From NCBI RefSeq assembly GCF_011075055.1, contig NC_058153.1, positions 2,170,001 to 2,234,000 of the forward strand: a DNA stretch of 64,000 nucleotides, given 5' to 3'. The notes below the pieces were generated by a model. The model was given only the letters and a program-made list of their open reading frames with translations. It did no database searches and had not been told where the DNA came from. The DNA comes from Mangifera indica. Taxonomy: Eukaryota > Streptophyta > Magnoliopsida > Sapindales > Anacardiaceae. The position numbers were made by a program, and so were the translations under genes. This document shows, one piece after another, positions 11,620 through 24,409 of the stretch; position 1 is the stretch's first letter; each line of letters begins with the position of its first letter.

Positions 11620-12980
11620 CACTTTCATGCTTTATGAGATACTAAATTATAAGGCTGTTGATTTACCTGTCCAACAAATACCAACGATTGTTTGGCTATA
11701 AGAATAAAAAAAATTATTGGGCTGCATGTGACTTTCTATTTTTAATCTGTTTGTATTTACTATTTAAGTATACGCTATGTATACAGTGAGCGAAAGAGAA
11801 TGGCTTCTTTGGGTATTACAATATCAGTGCACCATTTTTTTTAAGCTTCATGAATGGATCTCCAATCAGCCGGCTTATTCCACAATAGACATTTTCATTT
11901 CTTCTTTGTTTCTTCATAGCTACCCGCGGATCGTGGAAGTTGGTTCATGATGTTCTTGTTCCAGGCATTTTTTCCTTTCTCAAATTTTCAAATCCTGGAT
12001 TAGCAGCCCTAATTACGTACGTAAAGTTTGTATATAAGAGCTAAACTCGAAAGTATAAAAAAATTATTAACTTCACAGTTACAGAGATTTTGAAAGTTTC
12101 CTTTCAGTGAACTATGAGATACCGATAGATCATGCAAGATAGTAAATTATGCTATATTATGAGAAGAACAAGCTAGTTCTTATAGAGTTGAAGTTGAGGG
12201 GCAGCCTTTTCTTCGTCAAAAAGATAGACTTGTGTGTAATGCTGTTGAGCAGATTATAGAGACGATTGAAACTAAGAACACTTATTAATCCTGCTATAGA
12301 AAAACTCCTATCCGTATTCTACATCAATTTGTGTGTAAATGACTTAATTTTTTATATATAATTTAAGTATGTAAATCAAAATTCTGAAAATCAGATCGGA
12401 TTTGACCAACTGATTCAATTGAAAATTGGCTTCAAATCAAGTCCGATTAATATAAAAATATTGTTTGGTAATTGGCTTGATCAAACCTGGTTTTGACTGA
12501 ATTTGATCGAATAAATTAATCTAAAATTGGTTTTGATCGAGTTTGACTAAATTTTAATTTAATAATAAATTGGAATGATTGATTTCTCGATCGAACCAAT
12601 GAACTAATAATTATCAGTATAATTTTAAAAACATTGATATAAATAATTTTATTAATAATAATTTTATGTTATTCGGATGACTCACTATGTGACTCATATA
12701 TTTTTCGAAGGAAAAGTCTAAAGCATTCACTACGTGTTGTTGCGCCTGTGGGACTTTCAGACAACTACACAATTTTTCTCAACCAGTATTTTGCCAAAAC
12801 GACAACGTTTTATAGGGTTTAAAAAAGAGAGTGCAACGTGGCTCAATATCCTTCACATAATGCACCATTAAGATCACTATGCCTTAAATTTTATATTTAC
12901 TAATTGAATGATAATTTATTACCTACGCATGAATCGTCAACTGCCTTAGCTGTACCAATAAATTTCTGGGTACATATTGT

Positions 12981-13815
12981 CACAGTTTAAGGTGCAATCG
13001 TTGTGACATAGGTAATAATATGAAAATATGTATAAAATTGTTGGTTTCGTATAGATATCAAATGTGAGAAGTTTTTTTAGGATTGGATAGTGAAAGAGTA
13101 GAGTCAAGCGATACTGAGGAATTGGGTTATACTTGTACAATTTGGTTGAGTGATGAAATCGCTCTCTTTGTAGGTCAAGACAAGATAAAACTAATGAACA
13201 CATGTTTGTAAAAAGGTATATATAATATTAAACCCCAAGAATGGGTGTATTTGAGGTACTATATAGGGAGTTCGATTGTGTCTAACCTCTAAGTCTCATA
13301 CTTTACAGAGAGTTCGATTGTGTCTAACCTCTAAGCCCGTGAGAGATGAAAGGAAAAACATTAAACACAAAGGTGTGTCTTTTTTGACATTTCAAGTTGC
13401 CAAAAAGTTTTCCCGTGTTGAAAAGTGTTGGTGGAAAAGTGGACCATTGATGGGGTGCACAATGTGGAAGAGATAATGTAGGTGTTTGTGTGTGGCAAAG
13501 TTGAAAGTAAGAATCTTCTAAGGTGTTGTAAGAAACTGACACAATGAAGTGGTCACACTTGAGAGGTATGTGTCCCCTTTAGAGAAGTGTGATATCATAA
13601 GCCAACTCTTTAGATGTGTGAAGATGGTGTTCCTAAGCGTTGTGCCAAGAGTGTGCACATAATGGAGTGTAGAAGACTTTCACGACTCAAGATGTAATCA
13701 TCGTGGCATGGGCAATAATATAAGAAGAGTATACCAGCTTGTTACTTTTGTATTAAAATTAAAGGTGGACAATTGTTTTAGGAGTTGGGAGTATAAGAGT
13801 ACAACCAAGACTACA
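12981..13815. repeat. direct repeat pair about 700 bp apart
   Basis: The segments 12981-13110 and 13681-13815 are diverged direct copies, sharing a GATGTAATCATCGTGGCAT / GGTGCAATCGTTGTGACAT core followed by a GGCAATAATAT block. A perfect 26-base sequence starting GAGTTCGATTGTGTC occurs twice at 13268 and 13310. The layout could be the ends of a small non-autonomous retroelement, but TG...CA ends and a primer site are not obvious. Confidence 0.45.
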
Positions 13816-14109
13816 TTAAAGAAAAGACTAGGTGTGGTCTAGGTGTGGGCTGCCTGCCCTATAAATTCAAGTCCTTTTTAACTTGTATTATACATCAACA
13901 CATTAGAATTTGACAAAACTTTGCTTAGTAGCTAGAAACGGGGACCAAGTAAAAGTCTAAAACTAAGGCACATTGGTCAGCCTAGTTGTTGGTAGATCAT
14001 CATCAAACAATTAACATTTAATAAGTTGATAATTAATGACAACTAATTGCTACATTTGGCTGTCAAATTAACTGATTCCACACTACTATTTACTGCCCCA
14101 AGACAACGG

Positions 14110-14278
14110 TAATATTATGCATATCTACTTTATTATATAAATTAGTATACACTTATATATGTCATCACGTAGTTAAGTGATATTTTAACATTAACTCAAA
14201 ATCATTTAGTTACATGATGATACATATTAAATATGTACGTATCAGTATACTCAAAGTGAGTATATATAATTTTATTAC
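14110..14278. mobile_element. AT-rich short hairpin MITE
   Basis: Inverted arms (TAGTATACACTTATATATGT / ATGTACGTATCAGTATACTC) flank a centre with GTTAAGTGATATTTTAACAT, followed by CTCAAAATCATTTAGTTAC. This is the same architecture as the copies at 20.97 and 46.57 kb. Confidence 0.5.
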
Positions 14279-14620
14279 TCAAGGCAATTGGCTACACAAA
14301 GGAGGTGATAATGTGGATGTAGCCTGTAGGCCACATTTTTCAGATCTAGATTACTTAGATTTGGGACCACATTGAGGTTAATTTATGGCATTTATATGAA
14401 ACTCATAGGCCAGTCCAATGATTAGATTGGAATTGGAGGACTACGGCTGCCGTTATCTTAATTAACAAAATTATCAATACAGAGTACATCAAACTAATAG
14501 CCGTAAGAGTAAATTAAATTACTTTTTACCGCTAAGGTTTGGTCTAAAAATACTTTCCTACCCCTAAATTGACATAAATAATATTTTCCTATTTAAAATC
14601 AAACTCTTTTAATAAAAAAA

Positions 14621-14980
14621 TGTCAAAGGACTTATTCCCGATCAAAGATTGTTGCTTTTATAAGCTTTTATCTTCTAATTTTGAAAACCTCTTTTATCTA
14701 TTTATAGATTATTAAATTTATTAGTTTTAAAGTTAAAATCATCATTTTACTTATAATATTAAAAATAAATTAAAATTTCATTTCTTTTTTCTCTCTAAAC
14801 TCTAAAAATTAACAATTTTTCCTCTAGACGAAGTTTTAAAATATAACATTTTCCCCTCTAAAGTTTAGTTTTCAATATATGATATTATCGTCGACAACAT
14901 TTTCCTCTCAATATTTTCTTTCCCTTTGATGATCTTTCTCTCTTCGTTTCTTTCTCTGGTTGATGTCATTGCAAGCCATT
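14621..14980. mobile_element. truncated GGCCAAAA-family element (left half)
   Basis: The left end TGTCAAAGGACTTATTCCCG is followed by the family's internal order: a gap with AAAATTAACAATTTTTCCTC, then pyrimidine-rich arm sequence. No matching right end is found before 16.5 kb. Confidence 0.45.
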
Positions 14981-16559
14981 AGAGTACATCAACTACTACC
15001 TTGTTTATGTTATTATTATCATTGTTATTTTGTTATTGTATATTTGCGTGAACCTTTCTTTTATATGAAAGCTAGTGCGAATCTTTTTTAACAACAAACA
15101 ATGCAAGAAGAATTATAAGTCTTAACAAAGACTCATACATGCAACTTGGTTGACTTCCCAGTTGTAAGTATGTGGTTCATTATATTAGTATATGTTTTAA
15201 ATATATAGTTTTTATATATTATTATATATTGATTATTTTGATTTTTGTTTACTTATATAGGATTTAAGACATATATAAATTTATGTATCATTTAGATAGT
15301 TAAATATACAAAAATTATTTTATTTAAATTTTCATTATATAATTAGATGAATTTGAATTAAAGATAAAAAAACACATAGGCACATGGTAACATAATATTA
15401 ATTCAAATAATATATTTTTTAATGCATATAATTCTATTTATAAATCATTACAAAATACAATCTATTTATTGTTAAATGATATTGTTTGAATTACAATAAA
15501 GTTATACGTATACACTTTTGATACATAATTTGAGTATACAGATAATATGTTATTATGTAATTAGATAATTTTAAATTAAAGATAAAATAATACTAAATTA
15601 TATAATAATATATAATTTAATATTTAAATTATATATATCAATAATATATGTACACGTAATATTACTGTTTGAATTAATATTATGTTACCTTTAACTAAAA
15701 GAAGACGGGGCCGAAATTCATTTCTCATTAGCCAAGCCCAACTGGGGAGATTGGGTTCTGTCTGTTGTTGGTCTGATAAATCAAGTGACAGCAGTGTGAG
15801 AGAACAATCGCAAATGGCGTCTGAAACAAACTAACGGAAGACTTGGGCCAATGAGCTTGGATTCCCTGTAGAGAAGAAATACCACTATAACATGCAGCAG
15901 AATTACCATTAAAGCGCAATGTTACATGTACAATATTTTGAATATATAAAATATATATATACAGATAACATATTATTTAATAATTAAATATTATTTTATT
16001 TTTAATTTAAATAATCAAATTATCAAGTGATTGGATGCATTTTGTGATTGCATATACAGGTGATAAATTTATAACTATTTTTTATTGATGTATTATTATA
16101 TTACATATTATATGTACCTAAATTTGATATATAATTTATGTATATAGATAATATATTATTATATAATTTAATATTATTTTATTTTTAATTTTTAATTATT
16201 TAATTATATAATTAATATAATATATATATATATATATATAAATTATATAAAAAAATTAATTATATATGATTTTATTAATATTTATTTATATACTCTAAAT
16301 CAAAATCAACAGAAATATTATTACTTTTGATATCTCATCAAGCCAATAAAGTTGTGATCTATTAATGACAGTGAGCGGGCAGATTGTCGGGGGGCTGGTA
16401 GTCCGGTGGTGTATTAATTCGGGGAGGAAGGACAAAGGCACCCCCAGAGAATATGCTGATGCTTTGCTTTTGATTCAAACTCTACTTACTCTTATTTACG
16501 ACTTTACCCTCAACAACTAAATTCATACCTTTTTATTATTTCGGTTAAAAAAAAAAAAA

Positions 16560-17319
16560 GGTTAACTAACTGTATCCCACATAAGATTGGATACAAATTT
16601 AATTTTTTATTTATTAATTATAAAAAATCTAAATTTTTACTTATAAATTATAAATATTAATAAAAATAATTATTTATAAAGATAAAATTATTATTTAATT
16701 AATAATATATTAAAAATAATAAATTATTATTTACTTTTTTAAGGTTAAAAAATTAATAATTTTATTACATAATTAAACTTTAAAATATTATAATTTTCAT
16801 CTAAAATTTAAGGATTTTTTTCATCCTTTTTTAAGTTTGAAAAGACCAAAGCTTACCGAAGGCGTTAACTCTATTGACTTAAAACAGTGGTGGAACAAGT
16901 CAATTTCTCTCTCTCTCTCCTCCTTTTTTACCTCTCTTTAGTTTCTTTTCTCTTATGTAAACAATAATAGTCATTTGATAAAGACGAATCATCTCAGATG
17001 ATTATCATAATTCACAATGGGAGAAGATATTAAAGAGGCATCAAAAAAAGGAAAGGAGAGAGAGAAAAACCGGTTTGTTTCAATATCAAAAAAATAAAAA
17101 AAATCATAAACCTTAAGAAAAAAAATGTAAGATTTTAAAATATAATTCTAAGAAAAAATATTAATTTTTTAAATTAAAAAATATTTTATTATTTTTAATA
17201 TATTATTAATTAAATAATACTTTTATTTTTAAAATTATTTATTTATATTAATTTTAATAATTTATAAGTAAGAGTTGACAAATTTGCATCATCGTTGGGT
17301 GGGAGTAAGTCTTTTGGCC
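16560..17319. mobile_element. GGCCAAAA-family hairpin MITE, copy 3
   Basis: Left end GGTTAACTAACTGTATCCCAC and right end GTGGGAGTAAGTCTTTTGGCC, with long AT-rich inverted arms between. The element sits between runs of A on both sides, compatible with a 9-A target duplication. CT-rich (16.90 kb) and GA-rich (17.05 kb) blocks pair near the centre. Confidence 0.6.
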
Positions 17320-18611
17320 AAAAAAAAAAATCGAAATTATAAAGTACATATAAGTGTGTGGACAGGAGGCAAAAGTGGAAATTCCTTACAAGGAGAAATA
17401 TTTCCGCAAGGCGTGAATTGGAAGATTCTAGGTTCAATTAGAGAATATCCATCAGACAGATTCGAATCTTCTCTAAAAATGCTGTGGAAACGAAATTACT
17501 AATTTATCCTTTATTGACTTTTCTCCACTTCTCGCTGGTGAAAGGGTCAGCAGACAAGCACAAGATCCAGTTTCGTTATTTATAAATAAAATATTAGGTG
17601 AGATTGACTGTCGAATGGATATTCTTTCCCCCTTTCCGAATTATACCATGCGTCATAAATGCGCATCCCTTTCTTCAGCTCAAAACAATTTCAGGTTCGG
17701 CGAACCTGGGCGGAGTCCGAAGACCGAAGATCCTCCCATTCAAGCTCCGTTCGAACGAAAATATAATCCAACTTCAATTTAATTTGAGTTTATTTAGCCG
17801 TTGAATTTAGTTTAAATAAAAATATTTAATTTAATTTAATTTTAATTTATAATTAAAATTAATTATTTGAATTTATAATTTAATTTGATTTAAATTTATA
17901 ATTTAAATAAATAATTAAAATTTATAACTCAAAATCACTTTTAATTTAAATTTAAATTTAATTTAATTAAATTATATTAATTTATGGTATCAAATTTATT
18001 TGATTCAAATCCAACTCCAACGATTACCCTAATCCAACTCACTCAAACTCAGTTTCAAAATTAATATTATTTACCTACTTTATTATAGGCTGCAACCCAC
18101 GACAGAATCAAACCAAGCCAAAGCCAATTGAATGGAGGAGAGCAAAAGATTGCGTTTTATCTTCATAATAAATAGTATTATATGTATAATTTTTTTATAT
18201 ATTAATAATAATTTTTTATTATATAATTAAGAATTATAAATAAAATAATATTTATATTATTGTTTATATATAAAATTATGTATAAAAATTATATATATAA
18301 TTTTATGAGCAAATATTATATGTATCTATTTTAAATATATAATTATATACATATTTATATCTATTTTTATATGATTGAGTGTTATTTTATCTTTAATTAA
18401 AAATTATTGAATCATATAATAACATATAAATGTGTATATAATTTTATATTTAAAATAAATATACATAATTTTATTATCTTAAAATACTGACACGTGGCAG
18501 TGAAAGAAAAGCGCCAATTAAAAAATAGTTAAATACAATAAGCATTAAAATATGATATCTAGTGTTCTCACGGAGGGAATAAAACCAGAGATATACCCTT
18601 ACAGAACAAAC

Positions 18612-18642
18612 GGATATTCCAAAACCAACCCCCCGAATATTC
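18612..18642 (+). promoter_or_regulatory. two P1BS (PHR1-binding) motifs upstream of SPX gene
   Basis: GGATATTC (18612-18619) and GAATATTC (18635-18642) both match the P1BS consensus GNATATNC, 94-124 bp before the ATG. PHR1-type MYB-CC factors bind P1BS and induce SPX genes under phosphate starvation, so close pairing in the proximal promoter supports that regulation. A pyrimidine-rich patch (18650-18730) follows, as in many plant core promoters. Confidence 0.7.
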
Positions 18643-18735
18643 TGCTCTCACCGTTATATCTCCCTCTCTCGCCCTTTCCGATCCTCATTTTCCCTCACTT
18701 TTCCTCTTTCCCTTGTATTTTCTCTCTACACAAAC

Positions 18736-19599
18736 ATGAAATTTGGTAAGAGCCTCAGCAACCAGATCGAGGAGACCTTGCCTGAGTGGCGAGACAAGTT
18801 CCTCTCCTATAAGGAGCTCAAGAAGAGGTTGAAGCTCCTGCAGCCTAAGAAAGCTGGTGAGAGGCCGGAGAAACGGCCCAGATTCGACGAGTGCACGGCC
18901 TCCGGAGATGATAATAAGGCCAGTGCTAGTGGTATGTCAAGAGAAGAAGTCGATTTTATAAGCTTGTTGGAGGACGAGATGGAGAAATTCAATACCTTCT
19001 TTGTTGAGCAGGAGGAAGAATACATCATCAGATTAAAGGTGAGTTTATTCCCTTGCTTCCATTCACGATTAAAAAAAAAAACTTACTATTTACATTTCAT
19101 TTCGCTTTCCTAGTAAACAAACACGGAATAATTAATTCAAATTAACCAAATCTTCAGTTTAATTTGATCAAAACAAAATATTTTTATGCCACTGAGATCT
19201 AGAAGTGCGTTAAATGGACCGTTGAGATGTTATTCTCTTGGCGCTTTGCCCTTACTTTCGTAAATTAACTATCGCTGTTTGCCAGCTGTCCCATTGCCAA
19301 CTGTTTCATACTGTAGTTATAATGTTATCTTGAGTAGAGGAGTCTCTCCCGGGAAAGCCTAGAATAATTCCATGGCATATTCGGCTAAGTTGTTCGGCTT
19401 TTTCTGTCAGTGGGCATCACCCAACCTAGTTTAAGCCGGTAGTGGGGAATAATTAACAGTTTTAATTACTTAATTATTTAAATTACATGTTACAAAATAG
19501 TCAAAACTTTAGAGTAGTGTAATGAGTCTGCATATTTATTAAATAATTTGGATAGAGAAAATGTCTGTTGGGTTTTTTTTTAATTTAAAATTATTTAAC

Positions 19600-19640
<41 letters not shown>

Positions 19641-20505
19641 TTTGATTGAAAAGTTTGTCATTAAGTTGACTGTGTTTAACTATAGATTGGGTTTCATTTG
19701 ATAGTTGATTTTATTTATTTGCGCAACATGTTCTATTCTTTTTCTTAAAGAAAAATATGAACTTGTTGTTCGAGATACAAAAGGATGACTTCAAGTTGTG
19801 TTGTTGGGATTGGAACGTAGGAACTACAAGATGCAGTGGCAAAGGCAATGAATTCCAATGAACAGATGATGAAAATTCGGAAGGAGATTGTGGACTTCCA
19901 TGGAGAGATGGTTTTATTGGAGAATTACAGTGCTCTTAACTATACAGGTAGTTCAACTTTCTCAACGTTAACCATATATTTGAGCCAGTGATTCTGTAAA
20001 ATATGATCTCTGGTTGGGTCAAGTGTAAGAAAAGAAGCTTTTTAGCTAACAGCCATATCAATTATTTACAGGATTGGCAAAAATACTGAAGAAGTATGAT
20101 AAAAGAACCGGTGCGTTAATTCGCCTACCTTTCATTCAGAGGGTATTGCGGCAGCCCTTCTTCACCACCGACATGCTTTACAAGCTGGTGAAGCAATGTG
20201 AGACAATGCTCGACACCCTCTTCCCAATTGTAAACGAAAAGCCGGTTTCAGAAGCTGCTCCTGACGGGGAAGACGGCTCTGATCCAACAACTTCGTCAGC
20301 ATCAAAAGATGTTAATCTTCTCACCATGCCCAAAGAACTTGCAGAGATTGAGTACATGGAGAGCTTGTACATGAAGAGTACTATTTCAGCCTTGCGGGCT
20401 TTGAAGGAAATTCGGAGTGGAAGCTCCACTGTTAGCGTTTTTTCATTGCCCCCACTGGACGATACATGGAAGAAAATCCCTCTTCTTGAACAGGAAGCTA
20501 AGTAA
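18736..20505 (+). CDS. SPX2: SPX-domain phosphate-signalling protein
   Basis: Exons 18736-19038, 19821-19947 and 20072-20505 join in frame to give 287 aa. The protein starts [20 protein letters not shown], continues with the YKELKK block and [16 protein letters not shown], and holds the [20 protein letters not shown] core and [11 protein letters not shown], the basic helix that binds inositol pyrophosphates. It has only an SPX domain plus an acidic C-terminal tail, like Arabidopsis SPX1 and SPX2. In that class the InsP8-bound protein sequesters PHR1 in the nucleus and represses phosphate-starvation genes. Two P1BS motifs upstream imply feedback control. Intron 1 carries an (AT)n run. The position next to HO1 matches At2g26660 (SPX2). 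Confidence 0.93.
19604..19638. repeat. (AT)n microsatellite in SPX2 intron 1
   Basis: About 17 AT units within the 782-bp first intron. Confidence 0.95.
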
Positions 20506-20928
20506 TTGGACCCTCGGAGATAGTCTCTTTCGTCATTTATCGTTTACTTTTTTTCACTTTTATGCATCATCCATGGATGCTTTAGATTACACTAACACGG
20601 ATGTAAAATGCTAAATTTAGGGGGCAACAAATTAATATAATCATAAGTTACATTATCGTGATATGTTTACCTTGGAGAGGATGTGAGGTGTTTATAATAT
20701 TTCTGAAATTTGAGAGATAATATATGTGATTGATTACAAGTGATGGATATTTCAAATCTTGTATATAAATTAGTCTAGTATAAAATGTGTAGATTATTAT
20801 TAAAAAATAATAATAATAAAAGAAGTTATGGAAGGGAACAATAGAGAGGGCAAATTTGGGCCGGTACAGGTCCATCTACCGTTGGATCTGATTATGGCGG
20901 AAAGGTTGTATTGGCATATGGGAAAGTG

Positions 20929-21920
20929 GGAAAAGATTTATTCCAATCCAAGTTTTGATACGATTTTAAAATGAGTAATACTATGTGTATCTATTTTGGG
21001 TATACAAATGTATATATACTCATATGTGTCATCATATGATTGGGTATTGTTTTATTCTTAATTCAAAATCATCCAATCAAATGATGACACATATAAATAT
21101 GTATACATTTGTGTACCCAAAGTGGGTACACATAGTTTTATTATTTTAAAATTATATATGTAAGATTTGAAGAATTTAAAGCTTACTTATGGATTAATTA
21201 CTGTTAAAATTTATTGTTAGAAATAAAGATAAAATTATCATTTTATTAATAATATTAAAAAATATAAAATTTATTCTATTTTTACTTCTAAGTTTTAAAA
21301 ATTAATGATTTCATATTTGTTTAAAGTTTTCTAATTTTGAAAAATCACAATTTTCTCCTCTCAAAACCTAAGGTTTTTCCTTTACTCTTCCTGTCAACAT
21401 CTTCGGTGTCAACGATCTCTCTTTTCCACCTTAAAATGTTAGTTGGTGCATGACAACACACGAAGACCTCCCATCTCTAAATCTTTTCATTGGAGATGAA
21501 GAGATCTAGAGGAGATCTCTTCATCTTTGGCGAAGAGATTGGTCTCTTCGTCTCTAATAAAGAGATCTGGAAAGAAGAAGTGTCGACTAATATTTTAAGG
21601 TGGAAAAGAGAAGATGTTGATGTCAAAGATGGTGCCAAAAGAGAGAAAAAAAAATCTTTAGTTTAGGGAGGAGGATGTGACTTTGTAAAATTAGAAAACT
21701 TTAGTTAATGATGAAATTGTTAGTTTTTAAAATTAAAAAAAAATATAATAAATTATATATATATTTTTTAGTATTATTAATAAAATGATAATTTTATTCT
21801 TATTTTTAATAAAATTTTTTAACCTTAGTTAACATATGAATGATGCTTTAGATTTTTTAAATTTTATAAGATTAACTTTGGGAACATGCCACAACTTGGA
21901 TGTGAAATAGTCCTTCGGCC
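20929..21920. mobile_element. GGCCAAAA-family hairpin element, copy 4, with nested MITE
   Basis: The degenerate left end (AAAAGATTTATTCCAATCCAAG) pairs with the right end (CTTGGATGTGAAATAGTCCTTCGGCC). Internal arms also pair: GTCAACATCTTCGGTGTC (about 21392) against GTTGATGTCAAAGATGG (about 21615), and TTTTCCACCTTAAAATGTTAGT (21423) against its near-complement at 21590. A short AT-rich MITE at 20972-21145 is nested in the left arm. Confidence 0.6.
20972..21145. mobile_element. AT-rich short hairpin MITE (best-preserved copy)
   Basis: The left arm ACTATGTGTATCTATTTTGG... pairs with the right arm CCAAAGTGGGTACACATAGT. The centre carries ATGTGTCATCATATGATTGG and its inverse CCAATCAAATGATGACACAT. 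ATTTTAAAAT flanks both sides (about 20964 and 21144), a candidate 9-10 bp target duplication. Confidence 0.65.
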
Positions 21921-22071
21921 AATGGAAAAAGGTAGTAGTTGGTTCCCATGCTACCACGGTTTCAGAGAGGAGACAGGAGAGTATTCAACGTAAAGCAACA
22001 TTAATTGAATTTAGAAAAAGATGAAATTAACACAACCATCATTATAAAATTAACTAATATACCCTATTAGG

Positions 22072-22275
22072 TAGGGCTGGATACGAGCCGAACTAAGTTT
22101 GAATAGGGTCCAGCTTGTTTTCAATGAGCTCAAGCTTGAGCTCTGGCTCACTGAGCTCGCTAAACACTTGTTCGTGTTTAGCTAATTTCATAATTTTAGT
22201 ATTCGAGCTCAATTCGCACTTAGCTTGGGTTCGTGTGTTCAGACTTGGGTTTGCTTTGGGCTCGTATTTCAAAAA
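22072..22275. mobile_element. partial hAT-like MITE (left part)
   Basis: It starts TAGGGCTGGATACGAGCCGA, the terminus of the hAT-like family, and continues with GAGCTC- and GGCTC-rich sequence. No CAGCCCTA end follows, so it is truncated or rearranged. An open frame inside it is not a gene. Confidence 0.5.
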
Positions 22276-22717
22276 ACAAACAGTGATGGTTTTGTTAGTA
22301 TAAAGCCAAGGAGGATTGAATCTTTGGTTTTATTCTTCCTCATGCCCGATGGTAAAAGGAGTTGTTGAGGCTGTGTGGTGATTCTACCACATAGAGTGTC
22401 ATGAAAAGATACATAATTATTAGTATTTTATGATATATAATACGTATAATAAATATATTATACAATATAATATATACTTTATGATATGAAATATATTATC
22501 GATATCGATCGATTCATTTTTTAAAAAAATAATGATATAATAAAACTATATAAAAAAAATTAAAATTTTAAAAAGTATTTATGATATTTTTAAAATTATC
22601 CATATGTTAGTTATAATTTTTATTATTTTATTAATATTTTATAAAACATATATTATATGATATAATATATAATATAAAAATTATATTTTTAATATACCAT
22701 TTAAGTTTGATGAAAAG

Positions 22718-23019
22718 TAGGGCTGGACTCAAGCCGAGCTAGCTCGAGCTCGGCTCGGTCGAGCCCGAAATGAGTTGAGCTTGGCCAAGCTCGATCGAGC
22801 TGGCTCAATAGATTTTTTAAAAAAATTTTTTATATAAAATGATGTCGTTTTGACTAATATATATTAAAAACGATGTCGTTTTGATAATGAAAAATGAGTC
22901 GAGCCGAACTTGAGCCCGAAACAAGCCGACCTTAGCCAAGCTAGAGTGGAGCTCAAGTCGAACTAGAGTCGCCCATATATGAACCGAGCCGAGCTCAGCT
23001 CGGCTCGAATTCAGCCCTA
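22718..23019. mobile_element. hAT-like MITE with perfect 8-bp duplication
   Basis: The ends TAGGGCTG and CAGCCCTA are inverted, and flanking ATGAAAAG occurs at 22710-22717 and 23020-23027. Arms are rich in GAGCCGAGCTCGAGCTCGGC, and an AACGATGTCGTTTT palindrome sits in the centre. An 8-bp duplication is diagnostic of hAT elements. There is no transposase. Confidence 0.88.
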
Positions 23020-23090
23020 ATGAAAAGCCTTGAAAATATCGGGACTTGGATTTGATAATGAATTTGCAAAAGTTTTTTATGTTCATAAAA

Positions 23091-23990
23091 GGCCAAACAA
23101 CTATTTCCTACTTAAACTATGCTGAATTCTCAAATGTCCCCATTAACCATAGAAATACCGTTTATCCACCCATCAACAGTTAAAATTAACGATATTGAGA
23201 GTAAAATAGTTATTTTATATTTAATATTAAAAATTAACTTAAATTTAATCACATTCCACCCCGCAAAAGTTTAAAAACTAACTTTTCTCCCCTAGGCCAA
23301 GTTTAAAAAGATTACATTTCCCCCCCTAGGGTTTAGTTTCCAAACCCCTTCACTTTCTCTGGTGCCATCGCCGGCCGTCTCTCCCTCCCGACCATTTCTC
23401 TTTCACCAATGACCCTCCTCAACTCCACCCCAACCCATCCGGCATCGAGATAAGTCTTATGGGAACAGAAATCGTCTTCCCAGACGACGAAGACGAGATC
23501 GATTGATCTCTTCTTCATCGTTTGGAAAGACGACTCGTTTTCCCATATGAAGACGACTCGTTTTCCCAGATGAAGACGACTCGTCTTCCTAGAGGACGAA
23601 GATGAGATCGATCGATCTCGTCTTCATCGTCTGGGAAGACGATTTCTCTTCCCAGATGACTTATCTTGACGCCTGATGGGTTGGGATGGAGTTGAGGAGG
23701 GTCGTCGGTGGAAGAGAAATGGTCGGGAGGGAGAGACGACCGGTGATGGCATCGGAGAAAGTGAAAGGGTTTGGAAACTAAACCCTAGGGGAGAAATGTG
23801 ATCTTTTCAAACTTGACTTAGGAGAGAAAAGTTAGTTTTTAAACTTTTTGAGGGAAAAATGAGATTAAATTTTCAAGGATTAGGATTCCGTTAAATTTAA
23901 CCGATCATAAGTGGGTAAATGGTATTTTCATAGTTAATGAGAGAAACTTTGAAAATTCAGCATAGTTTGGGTGGGAAACAGTCGTTTGGC
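23091..23990. mobile_element. 900-bp near-perfect hairpin element upstream of HO1
   Basis: This member of the GGCCAAAA family has arms that pair along nearly their whole length of about 400 bases: ends GGCCAAACAACT / AGTCGTTTGGC; inner arms such as CCCCTAGGGTTTAGTTTCCA / TGGAAACTAAACCCTAGGGG and GGCCGTCTCTCCCTCCCGAC / GTCGGGAGGGAGAGACGACC. The loop holds three direct copies of a 22-24-base unit beginning AAGACGACTCGT. Flanking TCATAAAA (23083-23090; 23992-23999) suggests an 8-9 bp target duplication. It ends 420 bp before the HO1 start. Confidence 0.82.
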
Positions 23991-24409
23991 ATCATAAAAT
24001 TATGTCCAAGTGGACCAACGCTTTGCAACATTCCACACACATCTCCATGTCCTTGTCCGCCGGAGAACATCACTAAACGGCGTCGTTTTTTTAATCAAAA
24101 TGTGTCCACGCGGCACGGCTTTTTCGTGACGAAATTCTCAGAGCGAAGATCAGTTTTGTCCATTCATAGATAGAATCGAAAACCAATTCACTTTTTTTAT
24201 TATTAAAATTCTCTTTTTTAATTTAATTATTTTCTATCTATTTATTTACATATTATTTATTTATTTATTTATATCCGTTAGCTTTGGCTTCAAGAGCACT
24301 TGAGCCGCCGTAACAAGCTTCTCTTTCTATAATTTTTTCGTTTTTGTCACTTCACCGTTTTCGTACACTCTTTCTTCTCCAACCAAACTAATTAGTTTTC
24401 AACGTTTTA

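Larger units (their letters stand above)
11620..18551. other. 7-kb repeat-rich intergenic region
   Basis: No intact gene was found. Contents I can name are the direct repeats at 12.98-13.82 kb, short hairpin MITEs, GGCCAAAA elements at 14.62 and 16.56 kb, AT-rich palindromes at about 15.5-16.3 kb and 18.17-18.48 kb, and an (AT)n run near 16.22-16.25 kb. Confidence 0.5.

Noticed and set aside
22115..22303. Ser/Leu-rich open frame
   Set aside because: It lies within a truncated hAT-like MITE whose GAGCTC repeats give such translations.
23333..23518. 61-codon minus-strand frame
   Set aside because: It is one arm of the 900-bp hairpin element.
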